Below the pieces are notes generated by a model. It was not told the DNA's origin and ran no database searches. It saw only the letters and a program-made list of their open reading frames with translations. A DNA stretch of 64,000 nucleotides from Escherichia sp. E4742 (GTDB lineage: Bacteria; Pseudomonadota; Gammaproteobacteria; Enterobacterales; Enterobacteriaceae): NCBI RefSeq assembly GCF_005843885.1, contig NZ_CP040443.1, forward strand, positions 1,736,001-1,800,000, given 5' to 3'. The translations under genes and the position numbers were made by a program. How positions within the stretch are numbered: the stretch's first letter is position 1; every line of letters starts with the position of its first letter. Positions 53,013 through 61,999 of the stretch are shown piece after piece.

Positions 53013-53615
53013 TCAGGAGGCGATATTTAACATCATCGCCGCCTGAGTGCGGTTTTTCACTTCCAGGCGGCGGTAAAGCGACTCCAGATGCGCTTTAACC
53101 GTTCCGGTACTGATATTTAGCGCCCTGCCGATCTCTTTATTTGATTCACCTGCCGCCAGCATAGTTAAAATTTCCCGCTGGCGGGCGCTTAGCGATTTGA
53201 GATCTTTTGTGTCTTTTTCCGGTGTAGTTCGCCAGTCTCCGGGCAGAAACATCATTCCCATCGCCGCGCTATTTACCGCCAATGCAAACGTCTCGACGGC
53301 TGAATCACGCGGTACAATTGCCATCACGTTAAAATGGATAACTTCCTGTAACCATCGTTTGCTGCAATCTGTCGCCGTTATCAACACTTTAACATCAGGA
53401 AATTGCACTACGGTTTTTTGCAGTAACCAGTAGCAAAACTCACCATCCTGATCGCCATCAAGCATGACTAAGGCTTCAGGGGAGCTTTCCAGTTTTTGCC
53501 ACAGTGCATCTGCCTGATCGACGCCCTGAATACTCACTCCTGGAATACGCTGCTGTAAGCTGATTTTCATTCCGTGAATAAATATTGACTGCCTGTCAAA
53601 CATGATTATATGCAT
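53013..53615 (-). CDS. yhjB: LuxR-type regulator YhjB
   Basis: A 200-residue response-regulator-like protein: N-terminal receiver-like fold (MHIIMFDRQSIFIHGMKISLQ, EALVMLDGDQDGEF) and a clear C-terminal LuxR helix-turn-helix (LKSLSARQREILTMLAAGESNKEIGRALNISTGTVKAHLESLYRRL). No partner kinase nearby. Start at 53615 matches family length. Confidence 0.92.
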   Translation of the reverse strand: MHIIMFDRQSIFIHGMKISLQQRIPGVSIQGVDQADALWQKLESSPEALVMLDGDQDGEFCYWLLQKTVVQFPDVKVLITATDCSKRWLQEVIHFNVMAIVPRDSAVETFALAVNSAAMGMMFLPGDWRTTPEKDTKDLKSLSARQREILTMLAAGESNKEIGRALNISTGTVKAHLESLYRRLEVKNRTQAAMMLNIAS

Positions 53616-54130
53616 TACTGAATCTCCACCTGGATACGTTAAAACTCTTAAGTAGGGGAAGGGTATTACCCGAGAGGCAAAATAAGAATTCGCCATTTGG
53701 CGGTAGCCATTCTACAGATATGCAATGTGGAAAATAGTTACCGATATAAATAGTTACAGCTGACAGCCTGAAATTACATGTCGAGGGCATTATTTAAAAC
53801 ATTTTTGAGGATATCCTTATATCTTCATCTGGCCGCCATTCAAATAAACCGTGATTTTCGCGAGAACTGACTAAATACCTGACCGCAAAACGATTAAATT
53901 GCGCACGAATAGCCAATACTACATTTACTATTTTGCAGGAATTTGCTGAAAAGACAGTCTTTCAAGCGTTAATTTTCCTTTTCCGTGCAGCTAATCAGAC
54001 ATTTCCTTCTAAAAAATACCTGTATTAATCATTACTACATTGTGAAACCTTGCATTAGATGCTAGAAAAAACAATAAATAATGCGATATACGCGTTACTG
54101 TTTCGCTGTGAACAACAATCGGTCAAAGAA
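53616..54130. other. yhjB-yhjC divergent promoter region
   Basis: 515 AT-rich bases between divergent regulator genes. No gene or repeat seen; presumably holds both promoters. Confidence 0.6.
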
Positions 54131-55030
54131 ATGGATAAAATTCACGCAATGCAGTTGTTCATTAAGGTCGCAGAGCTGGAAAGTTTTTCCCGCGCAGCGG
54201 ATTTCTTTGCTCTGCCAAAGGGAAGTGTTTCACGCCAGATACAGGCGCTGGAACATCAGCTTGGCACCCAGTTGCTGCAGCGCACTACGCGGCGGGTCAA
54301 ACTTACCCCCGACGGCATGACCTATTACCAACGAGCGAAAGATGTGTTGAGTAATCTCAACGAACTGGACGGCCTGTTTCAGCAGGATACCACCAGCATC
54401 AGCGGCAAATTACGCGTCGATATCCCGCTCGGAATTGCGAAAAACCTGTTGCTGCCGCGCCTGCCAGAATTTCTTCATCAGTACCCAGGGATTGAACTGG
54501 AATTAAGTAGCAGTGACCGGGCGATTGATATTCTTCGTGATGGCTATGATTGCGTGATGCGCACTGGATCGTTGCCCGACGAGGGTATTATTACCCGCCC
54601 CCTCGGCAAACTGACGATGATCAACTGTGCCAGCCCGCACTATCTGACGCGTTTTGGTTATCCACAAAGTGTGGACGATCTGACTTCGCACGCGGTGGTG
54701 CATTACACGCCGCATTTGGGCGCGCATCCATTAGGTTTTGAGGTTGCCACCAGTAATGGCGTCCAGTGGTTTAAGTCCGGCGGCATGTTGACGGTAAACA
54801 GTAGCGAAACCTATCTCGCCGCCGGCCTGGCGGGTCTGGGTATTATTCAAATCCCCCGCGTCGCCGTGCGCGAAGCCCTACGCGCCGGGCGGCTTATTGA
54901 AGTGTTGCCCAACCACCGCGCCGAGCCGCTATCCATTTCTCTGGTTTATCCCCAGCGTCGGGAGCTTTCCCGCCGTGTAAATCTGTTTATGCAGTGGCTG
55001 GCTGGCGTAATAAAAGAGCACCTGGACTGA
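54131..55030 (+). CDS. yhjC: LysR-family regulator YhjC
   Basis: A 299-residue LysR regulator: N-terminal winged helix-turn-helix (MDKIHAMQLFIKVAELESFSRAADFFALPKGSVSRQIQALE) and a periplasmic-binding-like effector domain. The start MDKIHAMQLF at 54131 gives family length. Adjacent to yhjD, 48 bases away; a divergent or self-acting target is not visible. Confidence 0.92.
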   Translation: MDKIHAMQLFIKVAELESFSRAADFFALPKGSVSRQIQALEHQLGTQLLQRTTRRVKLTPDGMTYYQRAKDVLSNLNELDGLFQQDTTSISGKLRVDIPLGIAKNLLLPRLPEFLHQYPGIELELSSSDRAIDILRDGYDCVMRTGSLPDEGIITRPLGKLTMINCASPHYLTRFGYPQSVDDLTSHAVVHYTPHLGAHPLGFEVATSNGVQWFKSGGMLTVNSSETYLAAGLAGLGIIQIPRVAVREALRAGRLIEVLPNHRAEPLSISLVYPQRRELSRRVNLFMQWLAGVIKEHLD

Positions 55031-55078
55031 CCGACTATACTTTTAAAGACAGACAACGACAGAAGGACTAAAGAGCGG

Positions 55079-56092
55079 ATGACGCAGGAAAACGAGATCA
55101 AACGTCCCACCCAGGATCTGCAGCACGAGCCGATTAAACATCTGGATAATAGCGATAAAGGCAGCAAAGTCAGTCAGGCGTTGGAAACCGTCACCACCAC
55201 TGCCGGGAAAGTCCAACGTCAACCAATCATCGCTCACCTGATACGCGCGACAGAACGCTTCAATGATCGGCTGGGTAACCAGTTTGGCGCGGCAATCACT
55301 TATTTCTCGTTTTTATCGATGATCCCGATTTTGATGGTGTCGTTTGCCGCAGGGGGCTTTGTGCTGGCCTCCCATCCGATGCTGCTGCAGGATATCTTCG
55401 ACAAAATTCTGCAAAACATCAGCGATCCGACGCTGGCGGCCACATTGAAAAACACCATCAACACCGCCGTTCAGCAGCGTACGACCGTAGGGCTTGTCGG
55501 CCTTGCGGTGGCGCTTTATTCCGGGATTAACTGGATGGGAAATTTGCGTGAAGCAATTCGCGCTCAATCGCGTGATGTTTGGGAACGTTCGCCGCAAGAT
55601 CAGGAGAAGTTCTGGGTAAAATATCTGCGTGACTTTATTTCGCTGATTGGTTTGTTGATTGCGCTGATTGTGACGCTCTCGATCACTTCCGTTGCAGGTT
55701 CTGCGCAACAAATGATTATCAGCGCGCTGCACCTGAACAGCATTGAGTGGCTGAAACCAACGTGGCGGTTGATTGGCATGGCGATTTCTATCTTCGCCAA
55801 CTATCTGCTTTTCTTCTGGATCTTCTGGCGGTTGCCGCGCCACCGCCCGCGTAGAAAGGCGCTGATTCGCGGGACATTCCTTGCGGCGATTGGTTTTGAA
55901 GTAATAAAAATCGTGATGACGTATACCCTGCCGTCGCTGATGAAATCCCCCTCTGGCGCGGCATTTGGTTCCGTGCTGGGGCTGATGGCGTTTTTTTACT
56001 TCTTTGCCCGTCTGACGTTGTTTTGCGCGGCGTGGATTGCCACCGCCGAATACAAAGACGACCCGCGAATGCCGGGGAAAACGCAGCATTAA
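55079..56092 (+). CDS. yhjD: Inner membrane protein YhjD (BrkB family)
   Basis: A 337-residue YihY/BrkB-family membrane protein with six helices (GAAITYFSFLSMIPILMVSFAAGGFVL, LIGLLIALIVTLSITSVAG, GMAISIFANYLLFFWIFWRLP). In K-12 a YhjD mutation can suppress the lethality of lipid A core defects, which points to lipid or envelope transport. Biochemical function not settled. Confidence 0.93.
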   Translation: MTQENEIKRPTQDLQHEPIKHLDNSDKGSKVSQALETVTTTAGKVQRQPIIAHLIRATERFNDRLGNQFGAAITYFSFLSMIPILMVSFAAGGFVLASHPMLLQDIFDKILQNISDPTLAATLKNTINTAVQQRTTVGLVGLAVALYSGINWMGNLREAIRAQSRDVWERSPQDQEKFWVKYLRDFISLIGLLIALIVTLSITSVAGSAQQMIISALHLNSIEWLKPTWRLIGMAISIFANYLLFFWIFWRLPRHRPRRKALIRGTFLAAIGFEVIKIVMTYTLPSLMKSPSGAAFGSVLGLMAFFYFFARLTLFCAAWIATAEYKDDPRMPGKTQH

Positions 56093-56095
56093 AAT

Positions 56096-56209
56096 AGGTC
56101 GGATGCGGCGTAAACGCCTTATTCGGCCTACGAATTTATTCGACCTGGCTCCCCGTAGGCCGGATAAGCCCCTGTAGGTCGGATAAGACGCGCAAGCGTC
56201 GCATCCGAC
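56096..56209. repeat. REP/BIME repeats
   Basis: Three repetitive extragenic palindromic units: 56096-56131 (GTCGGATGCGGCGTAAACGC…), around 56155-56168 (GTAGGCCGGATAAG) and 56174-56209 (GTAGGTCGGATAAGACGCGC…), typical E. coli BIME clusters after a gene. The remaining bases to 56483 hold the yhjE promoter and nothing else visible. Confidence 0.9.
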
Positions 56210-56483
56210 ACCGGCATCAAAACCATCAACCAGGTATTTTACTACCCCACTCCTTACCATATCAGCATATAAATCCAGTTGGTAACTTTTATTTAACCTG
56301 AAACCAGTTTTATCCACCATTTATGAAATTATGTGAAGCATTTCATAGAAGAAAAATCACTAGTCTAAACATTATCCGCTTTTTGCCTGATTTTTAACCT
56401 TTTCCGCGATTTGTTACACATTGAAATATCACTTTTGCTGTGCGTAATATGGCTATTCGTTCGCCAAAAAATAAGAAAAGATT

Positions 56484-57806
56484 ATGCAAGCAACAGCCAC
56501 AACACTCGACAACGAGCAAGAATACAAGCCGATAAACTCACGTAATAAAGTCCTTGTCGCCTCCCTCATTGGCACGGCCATTGAGTTCTTCGACTTCTAC
56601 ATTTACGCCACTGCGGCCGTTATTGTGTTCCCGCATATCTTCTTCCCGCAGGGTGATCCGGCGGCAGCGACGCTACAATCGCTCGCTACCTTCGCCATCG
56701 CTTTCGTCGCACGCCCAATCGGTTCTGCCGTATTTGGTCATTTCGGCGATCGCGTTGGGCGTAAAGCGACGCTGGTCGCCTCGTTGCTAACGATGGGGAT
56801 TTCAACAGTGGTGATTGGTCTGCTGCCGGGCTACGCCACGATTGGTATTTTCGCCCCGCTGCTGCTGGCACTGGCTCGATTTGGTCAAGGTCTGGGATTA
56901 GGCGGTGAATGGGGTGGCGCAGCGCTGCTGGCAACCGAGAACGCACCACCGCGTAAACGTGCGCTGTACGGATCCTTCCCACAGCTGGGCGCACCGATTG
57001 GCTTCTTCTTTGCTAACGGCACTTTTCTGCTGCTTTCCTGGCTGCTGACTGATGAGCAGTTTATGAGCTGGGGCTGGCGCGTGCCGTTTATCTTCTCGGC
57101 GGTGCTGGTCATTATCGGCCTGTATGTTCGCGTGTCGCTGCATGAGTCACCGGTGTTTGAGAAAGTCGCTAAAGCGAAAAAGCAGGTGAAGATCCCGCTG
57201 GGTACTCTGCTGACCAAACACGTACGCGTCACGGTGCTCGGTACCTTCATCATGCTGGCAACCTATACGCTGTTTTACATCATGACCGTCTACTCTATGA
57301 CCTTCAGTACCGCCGCCGCGCCAATTGGGCTTGGCCTGCCGCGCAATGAAGTGCTGTGGATGCTGATGATGGCAGTTATTGGTTTTGGCGTGATGGTACC
57401 AGTAGCCGGATTGCTGGCCGATGCCTTTGGGCGGCGTAAAAGCATGGTGATCATCACGACGCTTATCATCCTGTTCGCGCTGTTCGCCTTTAATCCACTG
57501 CTCGGTTCTGGCAATCCGATTCTGGTTTTTGCTTTCCTGCTGCTGGGGTTAAGCCTGATGGGGCTGACCTTCGGGCCGATGGGCGCGCTGTTACCAGAGC
57601 TGTTCCCGACAGAAGTGCGTTACACCGGAGCATCATTCTCTTACAACGTATCGTCGATTCTCGGGGCTTCCGTTGCGCCGTATATCGCGGCCTGGTTGCA
57701 AACTAACTACGGGTTAGGTGCGGTGGGGTTATATCTGGCGGCAATGGCTGGCTTGACGTTAATCGCCCTGCTGCTGACGCATGAGACGCGACATCAGTCG
57801 TTGTAA
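56484..57806 (+). CDS. yhjE: MFS transporter YhjE
   Basis: A 440-residue twelve-helix major facilitator of the metabolite:H+ symporter (ShiA/ProP) group: SLIGTAIEFFDFYIYATAA in helix 1, GHFGDRVGRKATL in the 2-3 loop, GLGLGGEWGGAALLATENAP in helix 5. Substrate unproven. ATG preceded by AAGAAAAG. Confidence 0.94.
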   Translation: MQATATTLDNEQEYKPINSRNKVLVASLIGTAIEFFDFYIYATAAVIVFPHIFFPQGDPAAATLQSLATFAIAFVARPIGSAVFGHFGDRVGRKATLVASLLTMGISTVVIGLLPGYATIGIFAPLLLALARFGQGLGLGGEWGGAALLATENAPPRKRALYGSFPQLGAPIGFFFANGTFLLLSWLLTDEQFMSWGWRVPFIFSAVLVIIGLYVRVSLHESPVFEKVAKAKKQVKIPLGTLLTKHVRVTVLGTFIMLATYTLFYIMTVYSMTFSTAAAPIGLGLPRNEVLWMLMMAVIGFGVMVPVAGLLADAFGRRKSMVIITTLIILFALFAFNPLLGSGNPILVFAFLLLGLSLMGLTFGPMGALLPELFPTEVRYTGASFSYNVSSILGASVAPYIAAWLQTNYGLGAVGLYLAAMAGLTLIALLLTHETRHQSL

Positions 57807-57817
57807 TCTGTTTAACC

Positions 57818-57838
57818 GCCGGATGTCAGACATCCGGC
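57818..57838. terminator. Bidirectional hairpin between yhjE and yhjG
   Basis: GCCGGATG and CATCCGGC, 8-base stem with loop TCAGA, nine bases from the convergent yhjG end. Confidence 0.65.
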
Positions 57839-57846
57839 AATTTCCA

Positions 57847-59922
57847 TCACTTCTTCATCTGCGACAAAATCATCCGGCACTGATTAGCTTCACCTTCTGA
57901 AGGGGAAATCAGCGCCAGTAACGCCGCCGCAGGCGTCACCAGCGTTGCCAGTGCCGCCGCAACAGCACCTCGGGCAATTAACGGCCCGGCTTTCACCCCA
58001 GCCTGCGGATTTTTAAACGTCCCACGCACATACAGCGGCGAACGCAGTGTGATAATCCGAATCCCTTTACTCTCCGGATCAATAGTCAAATCCAGCTGTT
58101 CCGAAGCAAAACTTGCCGTGCCGGTAACATTAATCAACGCGTTCTCAGTATCAAAAGCAAAAATCTGCGGACGCGCCACGCCGTTGGCAATATTCAGATT
58201 TGCTGCCGCGCAGTTCACCCGCACCTCATCATCACCGAAAATCGCACCGACAATGTAGTTACCGACGTTCAGCCCGACAATCTCCATCAGGTTGCGGCTC
58301 ACCAGCCCGTCATTCATCAACAGTTTCAGGTTACCGTTACTGTTCCCCAAAAGCGCCGCCACTGAGTTACCGCTACCGCGTAGTTCCGCATCACCGTTCA
58401 TTTCCCCCAGCGTCTTCTGCATCAATTCCACATCCGGCATCAGTTCTTTCAGTTTCAGCCGACGAGCCTGAATATCTGCCCGTCCTTGCATCGGCTTTTT
58501 ATCGCCTTCCAGATGAATATTCGCCGCAATGCTGCCGCCCGCCATGCCAAATTTCAGCGGTTGCAGGCGTAGGTCAGCGTTTTTGAGGATGATATGGGTA
58601 GAAAGATCGCTAATCGGCAGGCTGCTGCCATGCTCAATACGACGGCCTTTGAATCGAACATCGGCATCCATGACGTCCCATTTATCGGTTTCGAAGCGGT
58701 CATACGGCAGCACTTTGCCCGCAGGCTGAACGCTTTTTTCGCCCTTCTTCTGTTCAGACCGTTTCGACTTTTCCGCTCCTTTACCGGAATCAACGCCAAT
58801 TAACGGCCCTAAATCAGCCAGCCGCAATTGCCGCGACTCGACATCACCTTCCAGTTTTGGCCGTGGCTTACCGGTGGTGTAGACCAGAGAACCGTGAATA
58901 TCGCTATCGCCAATACGCCCGTTAAAGCCACGATAATCAAAGACCGACGATTTTTCCGTGTCAATTTTCGCTACCAGCCGACCATCGGTTTCAAACGGTG
59001 GGGTATCAGGCAGCAGAACGCCCGTCAGTTCATAGAGATCGCCCAGCGAATCGCCGGAAAATTTAAGCCGTAAATCGACGCCGCCCATTTTCATTGGGTC
59101 ATTCACTACGCCATCAAAAGCAACACGGGTGTTACCAGAGCGGAAATCAGCCTGTACCGGAAACGGCGTCCCTTCGCCACGCAGCGCCAGCATGCCGCCG
59201 ATTTTTCCCGTGCCAGTGAGCGGTTCGCCGTTATAACGTCCCTGCGCCTTCAGGCCAAAAACGTAATCGCCCACCTTTTCTTTCTCGTTCTTACCTTTCG
59301 ATCCGCTGACTTCACTGAACGGTAACGGCTTGCCTAATGGATCGACAAAAATTTCCAGATCCGCTTTGCTTACTTTGTCATCAATAGCGATCCGCCCTTG
59401 ATCGAACAGAATATTATCCAGCCGAAACGACCACGCCGACGGCTTTGCATTCGCGTCTTTGTTGTCATCGCTGGCGAGATTAAACGTCCAGTTGTTGTTC
59501 TTTTCTGAGAGGCGAATCAGGCGTGCGTCGGGCTTTTCCAGTTTGATCCACGGTAGCCAGACCGTTTTGGTCAGCAGCGCCAGAGGGGCCAGCGTTGCTT
59601 CTACCCGTGGCAGATGCACCATTGTGACTTCGGGAATGTCTGGCGGGTTGCCGAGAATGATGTCTTCCGCGTGTACATGGGGCCACGGCACCCAGCTGCG
59701 CCAGCCGGTTTCCTGTTTTTGCCGCTCCCATACCACGCCCAGATCGCCACGAATAGCGAACGGACGATTCAGCTCCGCAGAGACTTTCTGGTTGATGGTC
59801 GGTTTGAGTCGATTCCAGTCAAAAGTCGCAATCAAAATGATCGCCACAACGAGCAACAACAAGAAAGCCCCTGAAATCGAAGCGGTTATTTTGCCTGCCT
59901 TGCTCATAGTTCGCTTCCTCAT
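57847..59922 (-). CDS. yhjG: AsmA-family protein YhjG
   Basis: A 691-residue AsmA-type envelope protein: N-terminal membrane anchor (ITASISGAFLLLLVVAIILIATF), then long beta-rich AsmA repeats with the motif FAIRGDLGVVWERQ and C-terminal ATLVTPAAALLALISP. AsmA-like proteins carry phospholipids across the periplasm as rod-like beta-grooves; the exact role of YhjG is not established. Two in-frame starts (59922 and 59907) each have a ribosome site; I keep the longer. Confidence 0.9.
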   Translation of the reverse strand: MRKRTMSKAGKITASISGAFLLLLVVAIILIATFDWNRLKPTINQKVSAELNRPFAIRGDLGVVWERQKQETGWRSWVPWPHVHAEDIILGNPPDIPEVTMVHLPRVEATLAPLALLTKTVWLPWIKLEKPDARLIRLSEKNNNWTFNLASDDNKDANAKPSAWSFRLDNILFDQGRIAIDDKVSKADLEIFVDPLGKPLPFSEVSGSKGKNEKEKVGDYVFGLKAQGRYNGEPLTGTGKIGGMLALRGEGTPFPVQADFRSGNTRVAFDGVVNDPMKMGGVDLRLKFSGDSLGDLYELTGVLLPDTPPFETDGRLVAKIDTEKSSVFDYRGFNGRIGDSDIHGSLVYTTGKPRPKLEGDVESRQLRLADLGPLIGVDSGKGAEKSKRSEQKKGEKSVQPAGKVLPYDRFETDKWDVMDADVRFKGRRIEHGSSLPISDLSTHIILKNADLRLQPLKFGMAGGSIAANIHLEGDKKPMQGRADIQARRLKLKELMPDVELMQKTLGEMNGDAELRGSGNSVAALLGNSNGNLKLLMNDGLVSRNLMEIVGLNVGNYIVGAIFGDDEVRVNCAAANLNIANGVARPQIFAFDTENALINVTGTASFASEQLDLTIDPESKGIRIITLRSPLYVRGTFKNPQAGVKAGPLIARGAVAAALATLVTPAAALLALISPSEGEANQCRMILSQMKK

Positions 59923-59975
59923 ATTCTTCCTGGGCCAGTCCTAAAGATAGTCCAGCCAGGCGGAAAATGAGGCGG

Positions 59976-60743
59976 CTACACCACCAGAGCCACCGTATCC
60001 AGCGTTTCTATCGGTGCCGGACGCGAAAGAAACCAGCCCTGTGCGGCGAATGCGGGCGAGTTCTGTACATCGAGCCACTCTTCCGGCGTTTCCACGCCCT
60101 CGACAATCACCCCGCGACAATAGCGATTCATTAGATGTAAAAGCTGCGAAAAGAGCGTGCGGCCTTCCGGCGACTGGCGCAGCATCACAAACAGTTCGCG
60201 AGCGATTTTAATGTAGTCATAACGGACTTCACTTAGCGCGGAGAAATTTGCCATCCCGGTGCCAAAATCATCAAGCCATAGCGGACCAAATTCGCACATC
60301 GAGGCAAAGGTTGAATCTTTTGGCAGGCGGATATGTTCTACCAGTTCAAAACGCAGCCAGGGAAGGCGGTCAATCTGACGCAAAATTTCCGGCTGCTGAC
60401 GTAGGGCGAGAAGTGTCGGACCATCGATATTAACCGATGCCAGCAGGCCATGCTCAACAAAGAACACGGCTTTTTGCGCCAGCAAATCAATCTGTTCTTT
60501 CACCACATCCATACGATGTCTGATGGTGATTTCAGCAAAATAACGATCCGGCGGCAGTCGTTGCGAAGGATCCTCGGGATGAGTAACGACCGTTAATAGC
60601 TCTACGGCCATCAACCGACCGGATGTCTGGTAAATCGGTTGCCAGGTGTAAGCACGTTCACACTGCAACCAAAAGCGTCGTTCCTGCAAGCTTTCGATAC
60701 TTGCTTCAGGATGGCTTATTCGCTGAATAACCTGCCTTATCAT
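59976..60743 (-). CDS. pdeH: Cyclic-di-GMP phosphodiesterase PdeH (YhjH)
   Basis: A 255-residue stand-alone EAL protein: the catalytic Glu48 in MAVELLTVV, ELVEHIRLPKDSTF, the DDFGTG motif (WLDDFGTGMANFS) and the KIARELF lysine are all present. It hydrolyses c-di-GMP to pGpG, keeping flagellar motility active. Start MIRQVIQRIS at 60743. A consensus sigma-28 promoter lies upstream. Confidence 0.97.
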   Translation of the reverse strand: MIRQVIQRISHPEASIESLQERRFWLQCERAYTWQPIYQTSGRLMAVELLTVVTHPEDPSQRLPPDRYFAEITIRHRMDVVKEQIDLLAQKAVFFVEHGLLASVNIDGPTLLALRQQPEILRQIDRLPWLRFELVEHIRLPKDSTFASMCEFGPLWLDDFGTGMANFSALSEVRYDYIKIARELFVMLRQSPEGRTLFSQLLHLMNRYCRGVIVEGVETPEEWLDVQNSPAFAAQGWFLSRPAPIETLDTVALVV

Positions 60744-60791
60744 CGAAGATGTCCTGTGTTTAAAAGTGATGCTGCCCGGACTCGACAAATG

Positions 60792-60818
60792 TTATCGGCG
60801 CGCAACGTCAGAACTTTA
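60792..60818 (-). promoter_or_regulatory. Sigma-28 (FliA) promoter of pdeH
   Basis: TAAAGTTC-N11-GCCGATAA on the minus strand, an almost exact flagellar class III promoter, 49 bases before the pdeH start. Confidence 0.93.
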
Positions 60819-60889
60819 CCGCCCGAAGCGGCTAAATTTGCCCGTCCTGCGGCGAAATCGTCCAGGAATACGTTCTGGCTCAAAAAAAT

Positions 60890-60908
60890 AATGGAACAGT
60901 GTTTTAAT
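60890..60908. promoter_or_regulatory. Likely KdgR operator upstream of kdgK
   Basis: AATGGAACAGTGTTTTAAT, an imperfect dyad fitting the KdgR consensus (AATGAAACA..TGTTTCATT type), 68 bases before the kdgK start. Confidence 0.55.
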
Positions 60909-60975
60909 ATAGTTGACCAACAAACCACCACAGCGCAAACTAACGCTAATTTTTTTACAGATCAGGTTCACGACT

Positions 60976-61905
60976 ATGTCCAAAAAGATTGCCGTGATTG
61001 GCGAATGCATGATTGAGCTTTCCGAGAAAGGCGCAGACGTTAAGCGCGGTTTCGGCGGCGATACCCTGAACACCTCCGTCTACATCGCCCGTCAGGTCGA
61101 TCCTGCGGCATTAACCGTTCATTACGTGACGGCGCTGGGAACGGACAGTTTTAGTCAGCAGATGTTGGACGCCTGGCACAGCGAGAACGTTGATACTTCC
61201 CTGACCCAACGGATGGAAAACCGCCTGCCGGGCCTTTACTACATTGAAACCGATGACACTGGCGAACGTACGTTCTACTACTGGCGTAACGAAGCCGCGG
61301 CAAAATTCTGGCTGGAGAGCGAGCAGTCAGCGGCGATTTGCGCAGAGCTGGCGAATTTCGATTATCTCTACCTGAGCGGGATTAGCCTGGCGATTTTAAG
61401 CCCAACCAGCCGCGAGAAGCTGCTTGCTCTGCTGCGCAAATGCCGCGCCAATGGCGGAAAAGTGATTTTCGACAATAACTACCGTCCGCGCCTGTGGGCC
61501 AGCAAAGAAGAGACGCAGCAGGTGTATCAGCAGATGCTGGAATGCACGGATATCGCCTTCCTGACGCTGGACGACGAAGACGCGCTGTGGGGTCAACAAC
61601 CGGTGGAAGACGTTATTGCGCGTACCCATAACGCAGGCGTGAAAGAAGTGGTGGTGAAACGCGGGGCAGATTCTTGCCTGGTGTCCATTGCTGGTGAAGG
61701 GTTAGTGGATGTTCCGGCGGTGAAATTGCCGAAAGAAAAAGTGATCGACACCACTGCTGCGGGTGACTCTTTCAGCGCCGGTTATCTGGCGGTACGTCTG
61801 ACAGGCGGCAGTGCGGAAGATGCCGCGAAACGTGGGCATTTGACCGCAAGTACCGTTATTCAGTATCGCGGCGCGATTATCCCGCGTGAAGCGATGCCAG
61901 CGTAA
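60976..61905 (+). CDS. kdgK: 2-dehydro-3-deoxygluconokinase KdgK
   Basis: A 309-residue PfkB-family sugar kinase: N-terminal MSKKIAVIGECMIELSEKG, GGDTLNTSVYIAR, and the C-terminal PfkB signature VIDTTAAGDSFSAGYLA with catalytic Asp. It phosphorylates KDG for the Entner-Doudoroff end of hexuronate catabolism. Start matches family length; an earlier in-frame ATG at 60913 gives an unlikely leader. Confidence 0.97.
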   Translation: MSKKIAVIGECMIELSEKGADVKRGFGGDTLNTSVYIARQVDPAALTVHYVTALGTDSFSQQMLDAWHSENVDTSLTQRMENRLPGLYYIETDDTGERTFYYWRNEAAAKFWLESEQSAAICAELANFDYLYLSGISLAILSPTSREKLLALLRKCRANGGKVIFDNNYRPRLWASKEETQQVYQQMLECTDIAFLTLDDEDALWGQQPVEDVIARTHNAGVKEVVVKRGADSCLVSIAGEGLVDVPAVKLPKEKVIDTTAAGDSFSAGYLAVRLTGGSAEDAAKRGHLTASTVIQYRGAIIPREAMPA

Positions 61906-61915
61906 TGGTTTTTGG

Positions 61916-61943
61916 CGGAGAACGGATAGATATTCGTTCTCCG
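61916..61943. terminator. Hairpin after kdgK
   Basis: CGGAGAACG and CGTTCTCCG form a perfect 9-base stem with a 10-base loop, 10 bases past the kdgK stop; T content after it is modest. Confidence 0.6.
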
Positions 61944-61999
61944 TTAATAGTTTCGGCAGTACACTATTGCCCTGTTGATAATCGTTATGCCGTGACAAT

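Noticed and set aside
56096..56209. Repeats considered as an attachment or mobile element site
   Set aside because: They are ordinary REP/BIME palindromes; no integrase or flanking duplication nearby.
55313..56320. A 335-codon minus-strand frame opposite yhjD
   Set aside because: Arg/Gln/His-rich mirror of a membrane protein gene; crosses REP repeats at its start.
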